Assembly: GCA_030540395.1 (NCBI GenBank)
Contig: JAUNWI010000010.1
Span: 22,829-86,828 of the forward strand
Direction: 5' to 3'
Source of the DNA: Phascolarctobacterium sp.
GTDB taxonomy: Bacteria; Bacillota; Negativicutes; Acidaminococcales; Acidaminococcaceae
Length of the DNA stretch: 64,000 bases
Below are positions 53,087 to 62,140 of this stretch, piece after piece. A program made the position numbers and the translations under genes. Under the pieces are notes generated by a model, which worked only from the letters and a program-made list of their open reading frames with translations, did no database searches and was not told the origin of the DNA. Position 1 is the stretch's first letter; each line of letters starts with the position of its first letter.

Positions 53087-54205
53087 TTATTTACCAGCCT
53101 TTTCCATTTTGATCTTGACGCCCTCGCGCAGCTTGTTCTGACCTTCGACTACGATGAGGTCCTCTTCGGTTACACCGTTGATAATTTCGGCATATTTGTC
53201 ATCAGTGAAGCCAACCACCAGCACCCTGCGCTGGATGACGCCATCCTTATCAGCCACAAAAATGGTCTGCTGGTCGTCACGCATAACAATAGCGTGCAGG
53301 GGTACGGTGAGCACGTTTTCACGAGGCTGAGCTGTCAAATACACGTTGGCATAAACGCCTGCCAAAAGGCCTTGGCTGTTATCCACGCTAACCTCCGCTG
53401 CAAAGGTGTGGGAAGGCTGGTCCGCCACAGGGGCGATGCGGGTGATTTTGCCAACAATTTTTTTATCAGGATATGCAGGCAGCTTAATAGTGGCTTCGTT
53501 GCCCACGGCTACGCCTGCTACCTGACCTTCAGGAATATGAATCACGGTTTTCAACATGCTGATATCAGCCACAGCAAAAATAGCAGTGCCGGCCTTAGCG
53601 TAGTAGCCCTCCTGGAAATAGCGCTTGGCCACAATGCCATCGGCAGGAGCCGTTAAAATAGTGCCTGCGGATTTGGATTCCATGCCCTGCAAATTGCCAC
53701 GGGCGGCCTCCAGCTTGGCAGCTGCGTTATCACGGGCAAAGCGATAGTTATCCACCACCTGCTCGGATACAGCACCATTAGCAAAAAGCTTTTCATAACG
53801 CACTAAATCTCTTTCTGCCTTGCTAAGATTAGCTTGGGCATCTAAATAGCTACCACGGGCGTTGAGCAGATTAGCATCAGTATCGGTTTGCTCCAAAATC
53901 GCCAGCACCTGTCCCTTGCTAACCTTGTCGCCCTCTTTTACGTAAACCTTTTCCAAGCGACCGTCCACCTTGGCAGCCACCTCGGCCTGCCACTCCGGGT
54001 CCAGACTACCGCTAAAGGTCATGGTCGGAATAAGGGTTTGGCGGCTGGCATGACCTGTGGTCACAGCCACAGTCTTCACCCTAGACATTTTTTCGGCTCT
54101 CGCCTTGTCATTTTGCACATTGCTGTAAATGCGGTAGGAAATAATCAGACATACGGCAATCAAAATGCCCAGGACTATCTTTACCTTTTTATTCTGTAAA
54201 TTCAT
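53087..54205 (-). CDS. RND efflux periplasmic adaptor (membrane fusion protein)
   Basis: A 372-residue adaptor. An N-terminal membrane anchor (VKIVLGILIAVCLIISYRIY) is followed by a beta/lipoyl region (EWQAEVAAKVDGRLEKVYVK, GQVLAILEQTD), a helical hairpin rich in Ala/Leu (about residues 110-170), the second lipoyl half (GTILTAPADGIVAKRYF) and a beta-barrel with membrane-proximal domain. It is anchored in the inner membrane and bridges the RND pump to an outer-membrane channel. AAGGAGC precedes the ATG. Confidence 0.92.
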   Translation of the reverse strand: MNLQNKKVKIVLGILIAVCLIISYRIYSNVQNDKARAEKMSRVKTVAVTTGHASRQTLIPTMTFSGSLDPEWQAEVAAKVDGRLEKVYVKEGDKVSKGQVLAILEQTDTDANLLNARGSYLDAQANLSKAERDLVRYEKLFANGAVSEQVVDNYRFARDNAAAKLEAARGNLQGMESKSAGTILTAPADGIVAKRYFQEGYYAKAGTAIFAVADISMLKTVIHIPEGQVAGVAVGNEATIKLPAYPDKKIVGKITRIAPVADQPSHTFAAEVSVDNSQGLLAGVYANVYLTAQPRENVLTVPLHAIVMRDDQQTIFVADKDGVIQRRVLVVGFTDDKYAEIINGVTEEDLIVVEGQNKLREGVKIKMEKAGK

Positions 54206-54307
54206 GCTGCACGCTCCTTATACTTTTTACTGCTTTTTGTATCGCTTCATCTTGCCTAAGAGTGATATCTTACATAAAAAATATGCTTAGAAAAATCCTT
54301 CTTGCTT

Positions 54308-54367
54308 ATAGACTCATCAGTCTATTTTCATATTCTCTATTATACAATTACCTATTAGATGACGCAA
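54308..54367 (-). promoter_or_regulatory. Candidate promoter and operator of the RND adaptor-pump pair
   Basis: On the minus strand TTGCGT, a 17-bp spacer and TATAAT (54339-54367) lie about 135 bases before the adaptor start. Just downstream is a perfect inverted repeat ATAGACT-4-AGTCTAT (54308-54325), placed where a repressor would block transcription. No regulator gene is adjacent. Confidence 0.45.
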
Positions 54368-54385
54368 GAAAAAACTATTACTGCG

Positions 54386-54418
54386 CAACAAAAAACGCAG
54401 GCCGTAATGACCTGCGTT
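54386..54418 (-). terminator. Terminator of the tRNA gene
   Basis: The stem AACGCAGG/CCTGCGTT with a nine-base loop is followed on the minus strand by TTTTTTGTT, about 20 bases after the tRNA 3' end. Confidence 0.82.
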
Positions 54419-54438
54419 AGTTCGTAATAAGTTAAGGT

Positions 54439-54513
54439 TGGTGGGCCCAGTAGGGTTCGAACCTACGACCAGCCGGTTATGAGCCGGCGGCTCTACCACT
54501 GAGCTATAGGCCC
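54439..54513 (-). tRNA. tRNA with CAU anticodon (probably tRNA-Ile2, else elongator tRNA-Met)
   Basis: On the minus strand GGGCCTATAGCTCAGTGGTA opens a cloverleaf with encoded 3' CCA. The anticodon loop is CTCATAA inside the stem GCCGG/CCGGC, and the T arm is GTAGGTTCGAACCCTAC. The C4-G69 and C5-G68 acceptor pairs and the similarity of the D and anticodon arms to E. coli tRNA-Ile2 favour the lysidine-modified isoleucine tRNA, but elongator methionine cannot be excluded by eye. Length is 75 bases. Confidence 0.9.
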
Positions 54514-54535
54514 ACGATAACAACTCAACAGTATT

Positions 54536-54564
54536 ATTTTATTATATAGGCTCGTTTATGTCAA
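54536..54564 (-). promoter_or_regulatory. Promoter of the CAU tRNA gene
   Basis: On the minus strand a perfect TTGACA, a 17-bp spacer and TAAAAT, ending about 22 bases before the tRNA 5' end and just after the rpoD stop. Confidence 0.8.
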
Positions 54565-54567
54565 GGA

Positions 54568-56175
54568 CTATTCCAAAAAGTCCTTCAGCTTCTTGCTGCG
54601 GCTGGGATGGCGTAGCTTCCGCAGCGCCTTCGCCTCAATCTGACGAATACGCTCACGGGTAACGCCAAAATGCTGGCCCACCTCTTCCAAGGTACGGCTA
54701 CGACCGTCCTCCAGGCCAAAGCGCAGCTCCAGCACCCGCTTTTCGCGAACGGTCAACGTCTCCAAAACCTCGTCCAGCTGCTCCCGCAGCAGTGTGAAGG
54801 AAGCCGCGTCGGCGGGAGCCGGCGCGTCGTGGTCCTCGATGAAATCGCCCAGATGAGAATCCTCCTCCTCGCCAATGGGCGTCTCCAAGGACACAGGCTC
54901 TTGGGCAATCTTCATAATCTCGCGCACTCTCTCCACGGAGGTATCCATCTCCTTGGCGATTTCCTCAGGCAGCGGCTCGCGGCCCAGCTCCTGCAGGAGC
55001 TGGCGGGAAACGCGAATCAGCTTGTTGATGGTTTCCACCATGTGCACGGGAATGCGGATAGTACGGGCCTGGTCCGCAATGGCGCGGGTAATGGCCTGAC
55101 GAATCCACCAGGTAGCATAGGTACTAAACTTAAAGCCCTTGTTATAGTCAAACTTTTCTACAGCCTTAATCAGGCCCAAATTACCCTCCTGAATCAAATC
55201 CAGGAAAAGCATGCCGCGACCAACATAACGCTTGGCAATACTTACTACCAGACGCAAATTTGCCTCGGACAGGCACTTTTTAGCATCATTACCCTGCTGG
55301 CGCACTGCCTTTAACAGCTGGTCAAAATTATCCTCGCTGTCAATATAAGCTTCCGCAATTTGAGTATCCTTTTCGCGACCATCGCTCAAGCGAGCCTTAA
55401 TCTCCTCCAGCAAGGACTTCACCTGATACAGGTTATGCACATCCTTATCGCTGGTGGGACGCTGAATCTCCAGGCGCTCGCAATCAGGAATGGAGCATTT
55501 ATTTTCTACCATCAGGCGCTGCAGATGCAAGCGCTCATCCTTGGTAAATTCAAAAATCAAATCCTCATAATCTTCAATTTTGTAGGGATTACCGGCCTCC
55601 TGGCGTGCCTTAATCATCTCCAGCACCTTGTAGATGGAGCGCATATCGGTCATATGCCACTCACCTTCCATGAAGCCATTAACCTTTTCCAGCAGTGTTG
55701 CCGTGTCATCGGTGCCGCTGAAAACAGGTGCATCCAAGGTTACGGTCTTGCCCCGCAGCAAGCGCTCAGCCTGACGGCCCTTATCCATGCGCTTAGCCAG
55801 CTTGATTTCGTCCTCGCCCACCAGTAGCGGAACACGACCGATTTCCTTCAGGTACATACGCACCGGGTCATCGATGCTGATGCCCTCGGGAACAGTCAGA
55901 TTAGCCAGCTCCGCTTCCGTGATATCCTCATCAGCGGGCTCATCCGCATCCACCATGGGCAAAACATCATCGTCGGAGGTGTTATCATCCACTATTTCCA
56001 AGCCCTTGCGGGTTATAACCTCATATAAATGCTCAACCTCCTCGCTAGATACACTATCCAAGGAGTTGATGGCTCCCATAACGTCCCCATAAGTGAGAAC
56101 ACCATTTTGTGCCTTGCCCCTTTGCACCAATTCATCGATTTGTTCCTGGGTCAATTTACTGATATTTTCTTCCAT
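54568..56175 (-). CDS. rpoD: Primary RNA polymerase sigma factor (sigma-A/70)
   Basis: A 535-residue primary sigma factor. Region 1.1 occupies the N-terminus; region 1.2 reads [16 protein letters not shown]; region 2 has [20 protein letters not shown], then [18 protein letters not shown] and [20 protein letters not shown]; region 4.2 ends with [21 protein letters not shown] non-conserved insertion of roughly 150 acidic residues separates regions 1.2 and 2.1, making it longer than the ~370-residue Bacillus protein. The ATG at 56175 is chosen for its GGAGGG RBS. It follows dnaG by 19 bases, the classic dnaG-rpoD pair. Confidence 0.96.
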   Translation of the reverse strand: MEENISKLTQEQIDELVQRGKAQNGVLTYGDVMGAINSLDSVSSEEVEHLYEVITRKGLEIVDDNTSDDDVLPMVDADEPADEDITEAELANLTVPEGISIDDPVRMYLKEIGRVPLLVGEDEIKLAKRMDKGRQAERLLRGKTVTLDAPVFSGTDDTATLLEKVNGFMEGEWHMTDMRSIYKVLEMIKARQEAGNPYKIEDYEDLIFEFTKDERLHLQRLMVENKCSIPDCERLEIQRPTSDKDVHNLYQVKSLLEEIKARLSDGREKDTQIAEAYIDSEDNFDQLLKAVRQQGNDAKKCLSEANLRLVVSIAKRYVGRGMLFLDLIQEGNLGLIKAVEKFDYNKGFKFSTYATWWIRQAITRAIADQARTIRIPVHMVETINKLIRVSRQLLQELGREPLPEEIAKEMDTSVERVREIMKIAQEPVSLETPIGEEEDSHLGDFIEDHDAPAPADAASFTLLREQLDEVLETLTVREKRVLELRFGLEDGRSRTLEEVGQHFGVTRERIRQIEAKALRKLRHPSRSKKLKDFLE

Positions 56176-56194
56176 GGTGTTCCCTCCTTCCATT

Positions 56195-57979
56195 TCAATT
56201 TGATTGTCCATAGAGCTTTTTGATTTCATCCTTTATCCTTTGAGTTTCCTGCAATTCCTGCATAAAACGCTCATCTGCCAAACGCTCATATTCATCCGCC
56301 AGCAGACGATGCTTTTCATATTCCTGCTCCAGATAGCTGCGGCGCAGCTGGCGTAGACAAGCCTTCACAAATTGTTCCCCATCCTGCGTGGGTACCGCTC
56401 TTGTCCTGATGCCCGCCAAGGCTGACTGCCCTGCTCCATCTAAAGCATCATTCAATTTATCAATAGTAAAAGCGTTGGCTTCGGTCAAGGCCGCAAGGTA
56501 CGCATATATTTGCGCCAGCGCCGGATCACTCCAGCCCGTCTGCTGCACCACCTCCTGGCAATTATCTGCCAGATAGGGCTCCTCCAAAAGCACTGCCAAA
56601 AGCTGCTCCTCCGCCTGCCTGGTGACGCTTATTTTTTTAACGTCCGGCACGGGCACATAAACGTTTTCTCTCCTGGCACCATTTTTTCTTGTTGCCTTAC
56701 GATATTCCTCCACAATGAGGCCCTCGTCTATGGTCAACCTTTGTGCCAAGCGGCGCATATGCTCCGCGGCTTCGATTTCGCTTTTACATTCTAATAGGAA
56801 TGGTAGTATATTCGACACAGCGTCAACTTTTCCTGCTAAATTTGAAACATCGCTTTGCAAAATTGTTTCTTCAATCTGAAAGTCAATGCCCTCCCGCGCC
56901 TCGCTAAGCACCTTGAGAAAGGCTTCCTTGCCGTAGCGACGCACATATTCATCCGGGTCCTTGCCCTCGGGCACCCCCGCAATGCGCACCTTCAGGCCTT
57001 CGGTGCGGGCAATGCTCACCGCCCGCACGGACGCCTTGCGTCCGGCGCTGTCGCTGTCGTAGCAAAACACCACTTCATCGGCAACACGCTTCAAAAGCTT
57101 GGCCTGCTCCGCCGCAAAGGCCGTGCCCATGGATGCCACCACATTACTAATCCCTGCCGCATGCAGGCTAATAGCATCCATATAGCCTTCCACCACAATG
57201 GCCTGGCGGCTGGAGCGAATGGCCTTGTAGGCCACGTCCATTGCAAAAAGCAAACGCCGTTTATTAAACCACTCCGTTTCTGCTGTATTCAAATATTTGG
57301 GCGTGCTGTTATCCAGCACCCTGCCCCCAAAGCCCACAATCTTCCCCTTGGGGTCCTTGATGGGAATCATCACCCGATTGCGAAACTTGTCATAAAGCTG
57401 CTGTCGGCCTTCGGCCACCAGCCCCGCTGCCAAAAGCTCCTCGCCCTTGTAGCCATGTCGGCCCAAATTACTGAGCAAGGAGGTGAAGCTATCCAGCGCA
57501 TAGCCGATGGAAAAGCTACTGATAATCTCCTGGCTAATGCCACGTCCGTTTAAGTAGGCCAAAGCCCCCTTACCATAGGGAGTTTTCAAAAGGCAGGCCT
57601 GATAAAACCTGCAGGCAGTGGCATTGGTTTCATAGATGCGCTCCCTGTGCTTTTCGCGCCTAATTTCCACTGCTGTCTTTTGCCTTTCCGGAACGGGTAT
57701 GCCATAGCGAGCTGCCAAAAGCTTTAAGGCTTCCATAAAGTCGCAGCTTTCCATTTTCATGATAAATTTAAAAATATCCCCGCCCTCATGGCAGCCAAAG
57801 CAATAAAACATGTTCTTGGCGGGATTCACAGCAAAGGAAGGTGTTTTTTCTCCGTGAAACGGGCAGCAGCCCCAAAAGTTTTGACCGCGCTTTTTCAAGG
57901 GTACATAGCCGGAGATAACTTCTACAATGTTAGCGGTGCCGCGCACCTGCTCTTTAAAGCTTTCAAATTCTCCGTCCAT
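56195..57979 (-). CDS. dnaG: DNA primase
   Basis: A 594-residue DnaG. The CHC2 zinc finger is visible as [19 protein letters not shown] and [15 protein letters not shown] (residues about 35-70). The TOPRIM catalytic centre has [16 protein letters not shown] and [14 protein letters not shown]. The C-terminal part forms the helicase-binding domain. It makes RNA primers for replication. GGAGG precedes the ATG. It is followed by rpoD on the same strand. Confidence 0.96.
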   Translation of the reverse strand: MDGEFESFKEQVRGTANIVEVISGYVPLKKRGQNFWGCCPFHGEKTPSFAVNPAKNMFYCFGCHEGGDIFKFIMKMESCDFMEALKLLAARYGIPVPERQKTAVEIRREKHRERIYETNATACRFYQACLLKTPYGKGALAYLNGRGISQEIISSFSIGYALDSFTSLLSNLGRHGYKGEELLAAGLVAEGRQQLYDKFRNRVMIPIKDPKGKIVGFGGRVLDNSTPKYLNTAETEWFNKRRLLFAMDVAYKAIRSSRQAIVVEGYMDAISLHAAGISNVVASMGTAFAAEQAKLLKRVADEVVFCYDSDSAGRKASVRAVSIARTEGLKVRIAGVPEGKDPDEYVRRYGKEAFLKVLSEAREGIDFQIEETILQSDVSNLAGKVDAVSNILPFLLECKSEIEAAEHMRRLAQRLTIDEGLIVEEYRKATRKNGARRENVYVPVPDVKKISVTRQAEEQLLAVLLEEPYLADNCQEVVQQTGWSDPALAQIYAYLAALTEANAFTIDKLNDALDGAGQSALAGIRTRAVPTQDGEQFVKACLRQLRRSYLEQEYEKHRLLADEYERLADERFMQELQETQRIKDEIKKLYGQSN

Positions 57980-58123
57980 GCATACTTTCCTCCGCTGATA
58001 ATTTACACACTGCTTATATTCAATGTAAAACGGTAAAATCCTCTTTTTTTGCGAAAATTTCTTAGAAAAAATGCTTCTAGCCCTTGCAGTCCACTAAAAA
58101 AAATACTATAATAGTTATTACTG

Positions 58124-58159
58124 CAAAAAAAATCCGAAGCCAGCTACTGACTTCGGATT
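58124..58159 (-). terminator. Terminator after the PPDK regulator gene
   Basis: The stem AATCCGAAG/CTTCGGATT with an 11-base loop is followed by eight T on the minus strand; the plus strand also carries a T-run, so it may act both ways. Confidence 0.85.
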
Positions 58160-58179
58160 TTTCTTTTTTATAAAATTGT

Positions 58180-59013
58180 TTATTCGTCGCCGTGGCGTTC
58201 CTTGTTTTTGCGCACATATTCCAAAATAATGCCCGCAGTTTCCTCGATAGCACGGTTGGAAACATTGATAATCTGGCAATGCAGACGGCGCATGATGCCC
58301 TTGGCATAGGTCAGCTCTTCGTTGATGCGGTTCATGTCCGCATACACGGCGGTATCGCTAAGGCCCATGGTCTTGAGGCGCTCGGCACGAATTTCGTTCA
58401 GCTTGAAGGGGTCAATCAAAAGGCCGATAATCTTGTAGGGCGGCACCTTAAAGAGCTCTTCAGGGGGAGCCAGCTCCGGCACCAGGGGCACGTTGGCAAC
58501 CTTAATGCGCTTGTGAGCCAAATACATGGACAAGGGTGTCTTAGAGGTGCGGGATACGCCGATGATAACGATATCCGCCTTGAGCAGGCCCAAGGGATTT
58601 TTGCCATCGTCATATTTAACAGCAAATTCCACAGCCTCCACGCGCTTAAAGTAGTCGTGGTCCAGGGAGTGAATAAGACCAGCTTGGTTGCGGGGCAGCA
58701 TGCCGGTGGTTTTTTCGATGGATTTGAGCATGGGGCCCAAAACGTCCACTACCTCCACATCCTTAGCCAAGGCACGGTCAGCCATGTGCTCACGGAGCTC
58801 CGGAGAAACGATGGTGTAGCAAATCACAGCATTGTTGGCCGCAGCCTCCTCCAGCACGCGGTCAATTTGCTCCTTGTCCTTTACATAGGGCACGCGAATA
58901 ACGTCAAATTTTTCTTCCACAAATTGGCTTGTGGTAGCCTTAACAACGGACTCCGCAGTTTCGCCAATAGAGTCGGATACAGCATAAATAATCGGATTAT
59001 TCTTCGGTAGTAT
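58180..59013 (-). CDS. Pyruvate,phosphate dikinase regulatory protein, probable non-canonical start
   Basis: This DUF299 family phosphorylates and dephosphorylates pyruvate,phosphate dikinase (or PEP synthase) using ADP. The motifs VIIGVSRTSKTPLSMYLAHK (P-loop region) and DPFKLNEIRAERL are clear. The first ATG/GTG/TTG in frame is the GTG at 58920, but the conserved N-terminal block IIYAVSDSIGETAESVVKAT lies upstream in the same frame. An upstream TAG bounds the frame, and only ATT (59019), ATC (59016) or ATA (59013) codons lie behind the GGGAGG RBS. I therefore place the start at the ATA, eight bases from the RBS, giving 277 residues, the family length. It overlaps the ccpN-like gene by 17 bases. 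Confidence 0.85.
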   Translation of the reverse strand: MLPKNNPIIYAVSDSIGETAESVVKATTSQFVEEKFDVIRVPYVKDKEQIDRVLEEAAANNAVICYTIVSPELREHMADRALAKDVEVVDVLGPMLKSIEKTTGMLPRNQAGLIHSLDHDYFKRVEAVEFAVKYDDGKNPLGLLKADIVIIGVSRTSKTPLSMYLAHKRIKVANVPLVPELAPPEELFKVPPYKIIGLLIDPFKLNEIRAERLKTMGLSDTAVYADMNRINEELTYAKGIMRRLHCQIINVSNRAIEETAGIILEYVRKNKERHGDE

Positions 59014-59665
59014 GATAATTACCTCCCTTTCCTTCTGCCAAATCTACCAGCAAACGGGTAAAATTAGTCTTGGTGATTCTGCCAACGATTTGGTATTGAC
59101 GCTTGCCTTCGTCCAGCATCTTGACCACGGGCAGGCAGTCGATTTCATTATTAATGAGACGGCGTGCAGCGGTGGCAATGGATTCCTCGGGCTGGGCCAC
59201 AATGATCTTGGAGATGGGGGTCATGACCATGACCACGGGGATGTCACGCAAATCGCTATTGTTGATGGCGGCCTTTAAAAGGTCCTTGCGGGATACTACG
59301 CCGGTCAAAAGATTTTTTTCATCCAGCACGAAGACCGTGCCCACGTCCTCCAAAAACATGGTCACAACTGCTTCGTAGGCACTTTTATCATGGGAGATGG
59401 CCACAGGCACGGACTGCAAATCCTGCACGGTAATAGCAGAAATCTCTTCCATAAGCATGCCTAAGGTGTTTTTGCCCGTATAAAAATAACCAACCTTGGG
59501 ACGGGCGTCCAAAATACCGCCCATTACTAAAATAGCAAGGTCGCTGCGCAAAGCCGCACGGGTAACATTGAGCCTTTCTGCAATATGTTCACCGGTGATG
59601 GGGCCGTCCAGACGTACTATTTCAGCAATTTGTTTTTGCCTATTACTTAAAGATATGATCGTCAC
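58997..59665 (-). CDS. ccpN: CcpN-like transcriptional repressor (HTH plus two CBS domains)
   Basis: A 222-residue regulator. The N-terminus is a helix-turn-helix of the HTH_11 type (RQKQIAEIVRLDGPITGEHI, then LNVTRAALRSDLAILVM). Two CBS domains follow: MLMEEISAITVQDLQSVPVA ... FVLDEKNLLTGVVSRKDLLK and VMTPISKIIVAQPEESIATA ... IDCLPVVK. In Bacillus, CcpN represses gluconeogenic genes and is co-transcribed with the PPDK regulator YqfL, which is the same order here. CBS domains probably sense adenine nucleotides. The start has GGGGAG upstream. Confidence 0.92.
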   Translation of the reverse strand: MTIISLSNRQKQIAEIVRLDGPITGEHIAERLNVTRAALRSDLAILVMGGILDARPKVGYFYTGKNTLGMLMEEISAITVQDLQSVPVAISHDKSAYEAVVTMFLEDVGTVFVLDEKNLLTGVVSRKDLLKAAINNSDLRDIPVVMVMTPISKIIVAQPEESIATAARRLINNEIDCLPVVKMLDEGKRQYQIVGRITKTNFTRLLVDLAEGKGGNYHTTEE

Positions 59666-59765
59666 TCCCCTTCTAATTATTCATTCTCTGTCTATTATAG
59701 TATACACTATTGCAAGCAAAAATGCTAGATTCCGTCATAAATATTTTTGTAAAATTTTAGGTTTT

Positions 59766-59800
59766 ATAACAAAAAGGCTCCCCTTTTGCAGGGGAGCCTT
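59766..59800 (-). terminator. Terminator after the TadG-like gene
   Basis: The stem AAGGCTCCCCT/AGGGGAGCCTT with a five-base loop is followed by TTTTTG on the minus strand. The CTCCCC/GGGGAG core resembles the dispersed repeats. Confidence 0.85.
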
Positions 59801-59807
59801 ACGCAGT

Positions 59808-61454
59808 CTACTCGACAAGTTTTACTTTAACTGTTGTCACACTGCCTTCTGTGGCAGAGCCACTGCCAGTGCCTTCTCCAGAACCAGTACCACTACCGGA
59901 ACCATCATCTAAAAAATCTAGATAAAGCCTCCAATCAGACTGCATACCAACATTAAGTCCATCAGTTAACTTAACTTCATATAGCTGTACTCCATCTTTC
60001 TCTTCAGCTTTAGTGATTGTAACCTCTTTATAATCCTTTCCTAAATATACAAATTGAGGCGCAATAATGGAAATTAAGCCATCGCTAGCTACAAGCTTAT
60101 TGTTTTTGCCTCCTACCCAAATATTGCCGGTACCATAGATTGTTCCTGAAAAGGTATTACTGCTACCTACAATACCAAAATTACCATGGGTATCATAAAC
60201 CTTTCCATAAGTTATTCCTTCAGTGGCAATAACAGTATCTTTATTGGAAAAATAGATATTGTTGATCTTTTTAACATTTTTCAGCTGGAAATTGGTCAGG
60301 ACATTCCATTGTTGATCCATCCAATATTTGTCTGTACCACCCAGATTTGCAGTACCATCCACATACAAATCTATTTCGGTGTCAGTGGTACGAACAGTAG
60401 AGACCACAATATTTTCAGATGGTTTATCAGGATTAGGTACAGGACCAATATAACGTTTATTAGTACCATTTTTAGCACCATCAATATATGCTTGTTTATC
60501 AGCTGCCATGGCATTAGCACCATCCACAGCCTCCTGCTTTAACTGCGCATATAAATCATGTTTAGCCTGTCTATCAGCAATTTGGTCAGCCTTTTTTTGA
60601 GCAGCAATATCTAGCTTTTCTTGAGGCACTCCTTGAGTATTATAAACTTCATAAGTTGTCTGATCCCTATTACTTGGCGTAAACTCCCAACCATTAGGCA
60701 TGGAAGGATTATAAACAACGACTTCGTTCATAACGTCATAGTTAAACGCGCGTCCATCTATATTTGCAGCATAAATCATACCTGTTCCAGGCAATTTTTC
60801 CGGTATAATATTCTCATTCCATGCATAAACTGAATACTCATAGCTTTTAGGAATAACAATCTGATTTGCCGATTGATATGCCAAATCTAATTGTTGGCAC
60901 ATAAATACTGGTTTATCGTTTTTAATAGGGGTACCAACTTCACTTCCCCCTTCAGCTGCAGCCTTCGCAGCGATAACAAAGCCGTCGCTAAAGTCACCCA
61001 GCACGTTTACAAAAAAGGTCGGCACACGCTTATTCACCCGCACACGCACCCGGTCCACAGCAACGCCCTCACTATTGGTTACACTCACTACGCCATAGGC
61101 TATAAGGGCATCCTGACCAGCCGCCAAGGTTTCCTTTTCATCCCAGGCAGCATTGTCTTCTTTGAGCAACATATCATTATCGCCTAAAGGAATACCGTTA
61201 GCCTTAACATAGCTTTCCACGGCAGTCTTAATAGCATCCATGTCATTATTACCATCAGCAGAAAGCTTCGCCGCCCCCGCCAAGGCCGCAGAATCGGCAA
61301 TATCCTGCACCTTGCCCTTTTCCACATAAGCCAAGCCCACATCGATTCCCAAGCCCATGAAGCCAAACAGCACGGGCAACAACAGCGCGAAAAGCACCAT
61401 CACGGCGCCGCGCTGTGCGCTTTTAAATTTCGTATATAAATAGTCCTTGTTCAT
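59808..61454 (-). CDS. TadG/TadE-like Flp pilus-assembly protein with extended extracellular region
   Basis: A 548-residue protein. The N-terminus QRGAVMVLFALLLPVLFGFM followed by GLGIDVGLAYVEKGKVQDIA and DSAALAGAAKL is the TadG/TadE-like pattern (RGxxxxxFA...D...ADSAALAGA). The middle is a long extracytoplasmic domain with sugar- or matrix-like beta content (GTIYGTGNIWVGGKNNK, LVASDGLISIIAPQFVYLG), and the C-terminus has a Gly/Ser tract (DGSGSGTGSGEGTGSGSA). It may be a minor pilin or surface protein. No TadA/TadB/TadC/RcpA is nearby, so it is an orphan like the pilin at 42162. Confidence 0.75.
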   Translation of the reverse strand: MNKDYLYTKFKSAQRGAVMVLFALLLPVLFGFMGLGIDVGLAYVEKGKVQDIADSAALAGAAKLSADGNNDMDAIKTAVESYVKANGIPLGDNDMLLKEDNAAWDEKETLAAGQDALIAYGVVSVTNSEGVAVDRVRVRVNKRVPTFFVNVLGDFSDGFVIAAKAAAEGGSEVGTPIKNDKPVFMCQQLDLAYQSANQIVIPKSYEYSVYAWNENIIPEKLPGTGMIYAANIDGRAFNYDVMNEVVVYNPSMPNGWEFTPSNRDQTTYEVYNTQGVPQEKLDIAAQKKADQIADRQAKHDLYAQLKQEAVDGANAMAADKQAYIDGAKNGTNKRYIGPVPNPDKPSENIVVSTVRTTDTEIDLYVDGTANLGGTDKYWMDQQWNVLTNFQLKNVKKINNIYFSNKDTVIATEGITYGKVYDTHGNFGIVGSSNTFSGTIYGTGNIWVGGKNNKLVASDGLISIIAPQFVYLGKDYKEVTITKAEEKDGVQLYEVKLTDGLNVGMQSDWRLYLDFLDDGSGSGTGSGEGTGSGSATEGSVTTVKVKLVE

Positions 61455-61543
61455 AATTATACCTCGCTATAAAAGGCTGCACATTATCATAATCTCAAGC
61501 TTATTATAACAAGAAATAACTATATTTTCAATTTACTTTTTTG

Positions 61544-61580
61544 CAAAAAAAATACGCCCCGACATAAGCCAGGACGCATT
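61544..61580 (-). terminator. Terminator after ompH-2
   Basis: On the minus strand AATGCGTCC pairs with GGGCGTATT (two G-U pairs) and is followed by eight T, about 100 bases after the ompH-2 stop. Confidence 0.75.
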
Positions 61581-61680
61581 TTAGAGGGGAGGTGAAAAAG
61601 AAATTATCAAAAAATCAAGTATTTAAAAAGGTGTATTAGTCTTTTCGAATAGTCAGCCAAACGAGACCAAGCACGCTTGG

Positions 61681-62112
61681 TTATTGTTTGTTTTTTAACG
61701 CTTTGACAACGTCGCCGGTCAAATCCTTGCCACCAGAAACCATGGCTTGGATGTTCACTACGCTCTTGATGCCCTTGGCTGCTGCCACTTGGTCGATAGT
61801 GGTGCGGATTTCTTTTTGTACAGGAGCCATTTTTTTAGCTTCGAAATCAGCCAGCTCCTTGTTCAGCTTTTGTTGCAAATCTTGTTGAGCTTTGGCGTCC
61901 AAGGATTTTGCTTGCTCGTTGAAGGATTTTTGCAGGTCATTGCGCTTGTTGGCAATCTCTTGAGCAATATCCTTGATGCCGGGATAGCTGGCCACAATGG
62001 CTTGCATATTGACAAAGCCGACCACACCATCGTTTTCAGCAGCCAATGCACTGCTGCACAGGCCCAGGCTCATCATCAGAGTCATGATAAAAGCCAGTAA
62101 TTTTTTCTTCAT
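61681..62112 (-). CDS. ompH: OmpH/Skp-family periplasmic chaperone, paralogue 2
   Basis: A 143-residue Skp-like protein, the same length as the copy at 4993-5424. Signal peptide MKKKLLAFIMTLMMSLGL ends near SALA-A; the mature start VVGFVNMQAIVASYPGIKDI is the usual OmpH opening, then a Lys/Gln-rich helical hairpin and a closing GGKDLTGDVVKALKN. Copies differ in the tentacle region. It follows a YbjN-like gene by 28 bases and is probably co-transcribed with it. Confidence 0.85.
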   Translation of the reverse strand: MKKKLLAFIMTLMMSLGLCSSALAAENDGVVGFVNMQAIVASYPGIKDIAQEIANKRNDLQKSFNEQAKSLDAKAQQDLQQKLNKELADFEAKKMAPVQKEIRTTIDQVAAAKGIKSVVNIQAMVSGGKDLTGDVVKALKNKQ

Positions 62113-62140
62113 TATCTAATGCTTCCTTTCACTAATGGGG

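Noticed and set aside
54317..54523. 68-residue minus-strand frame
   Set aside because: It reads through the CAU tRNA and its terminator.
61592..61639. 15-codon GTG frame after AGGGGAG on the plus strand
   Set aside because: The RBS-like sequence touches the GTG with no spacing and the peptide (MKKKLSKNQVFKKVY) matches nothing I recognise; too weak.
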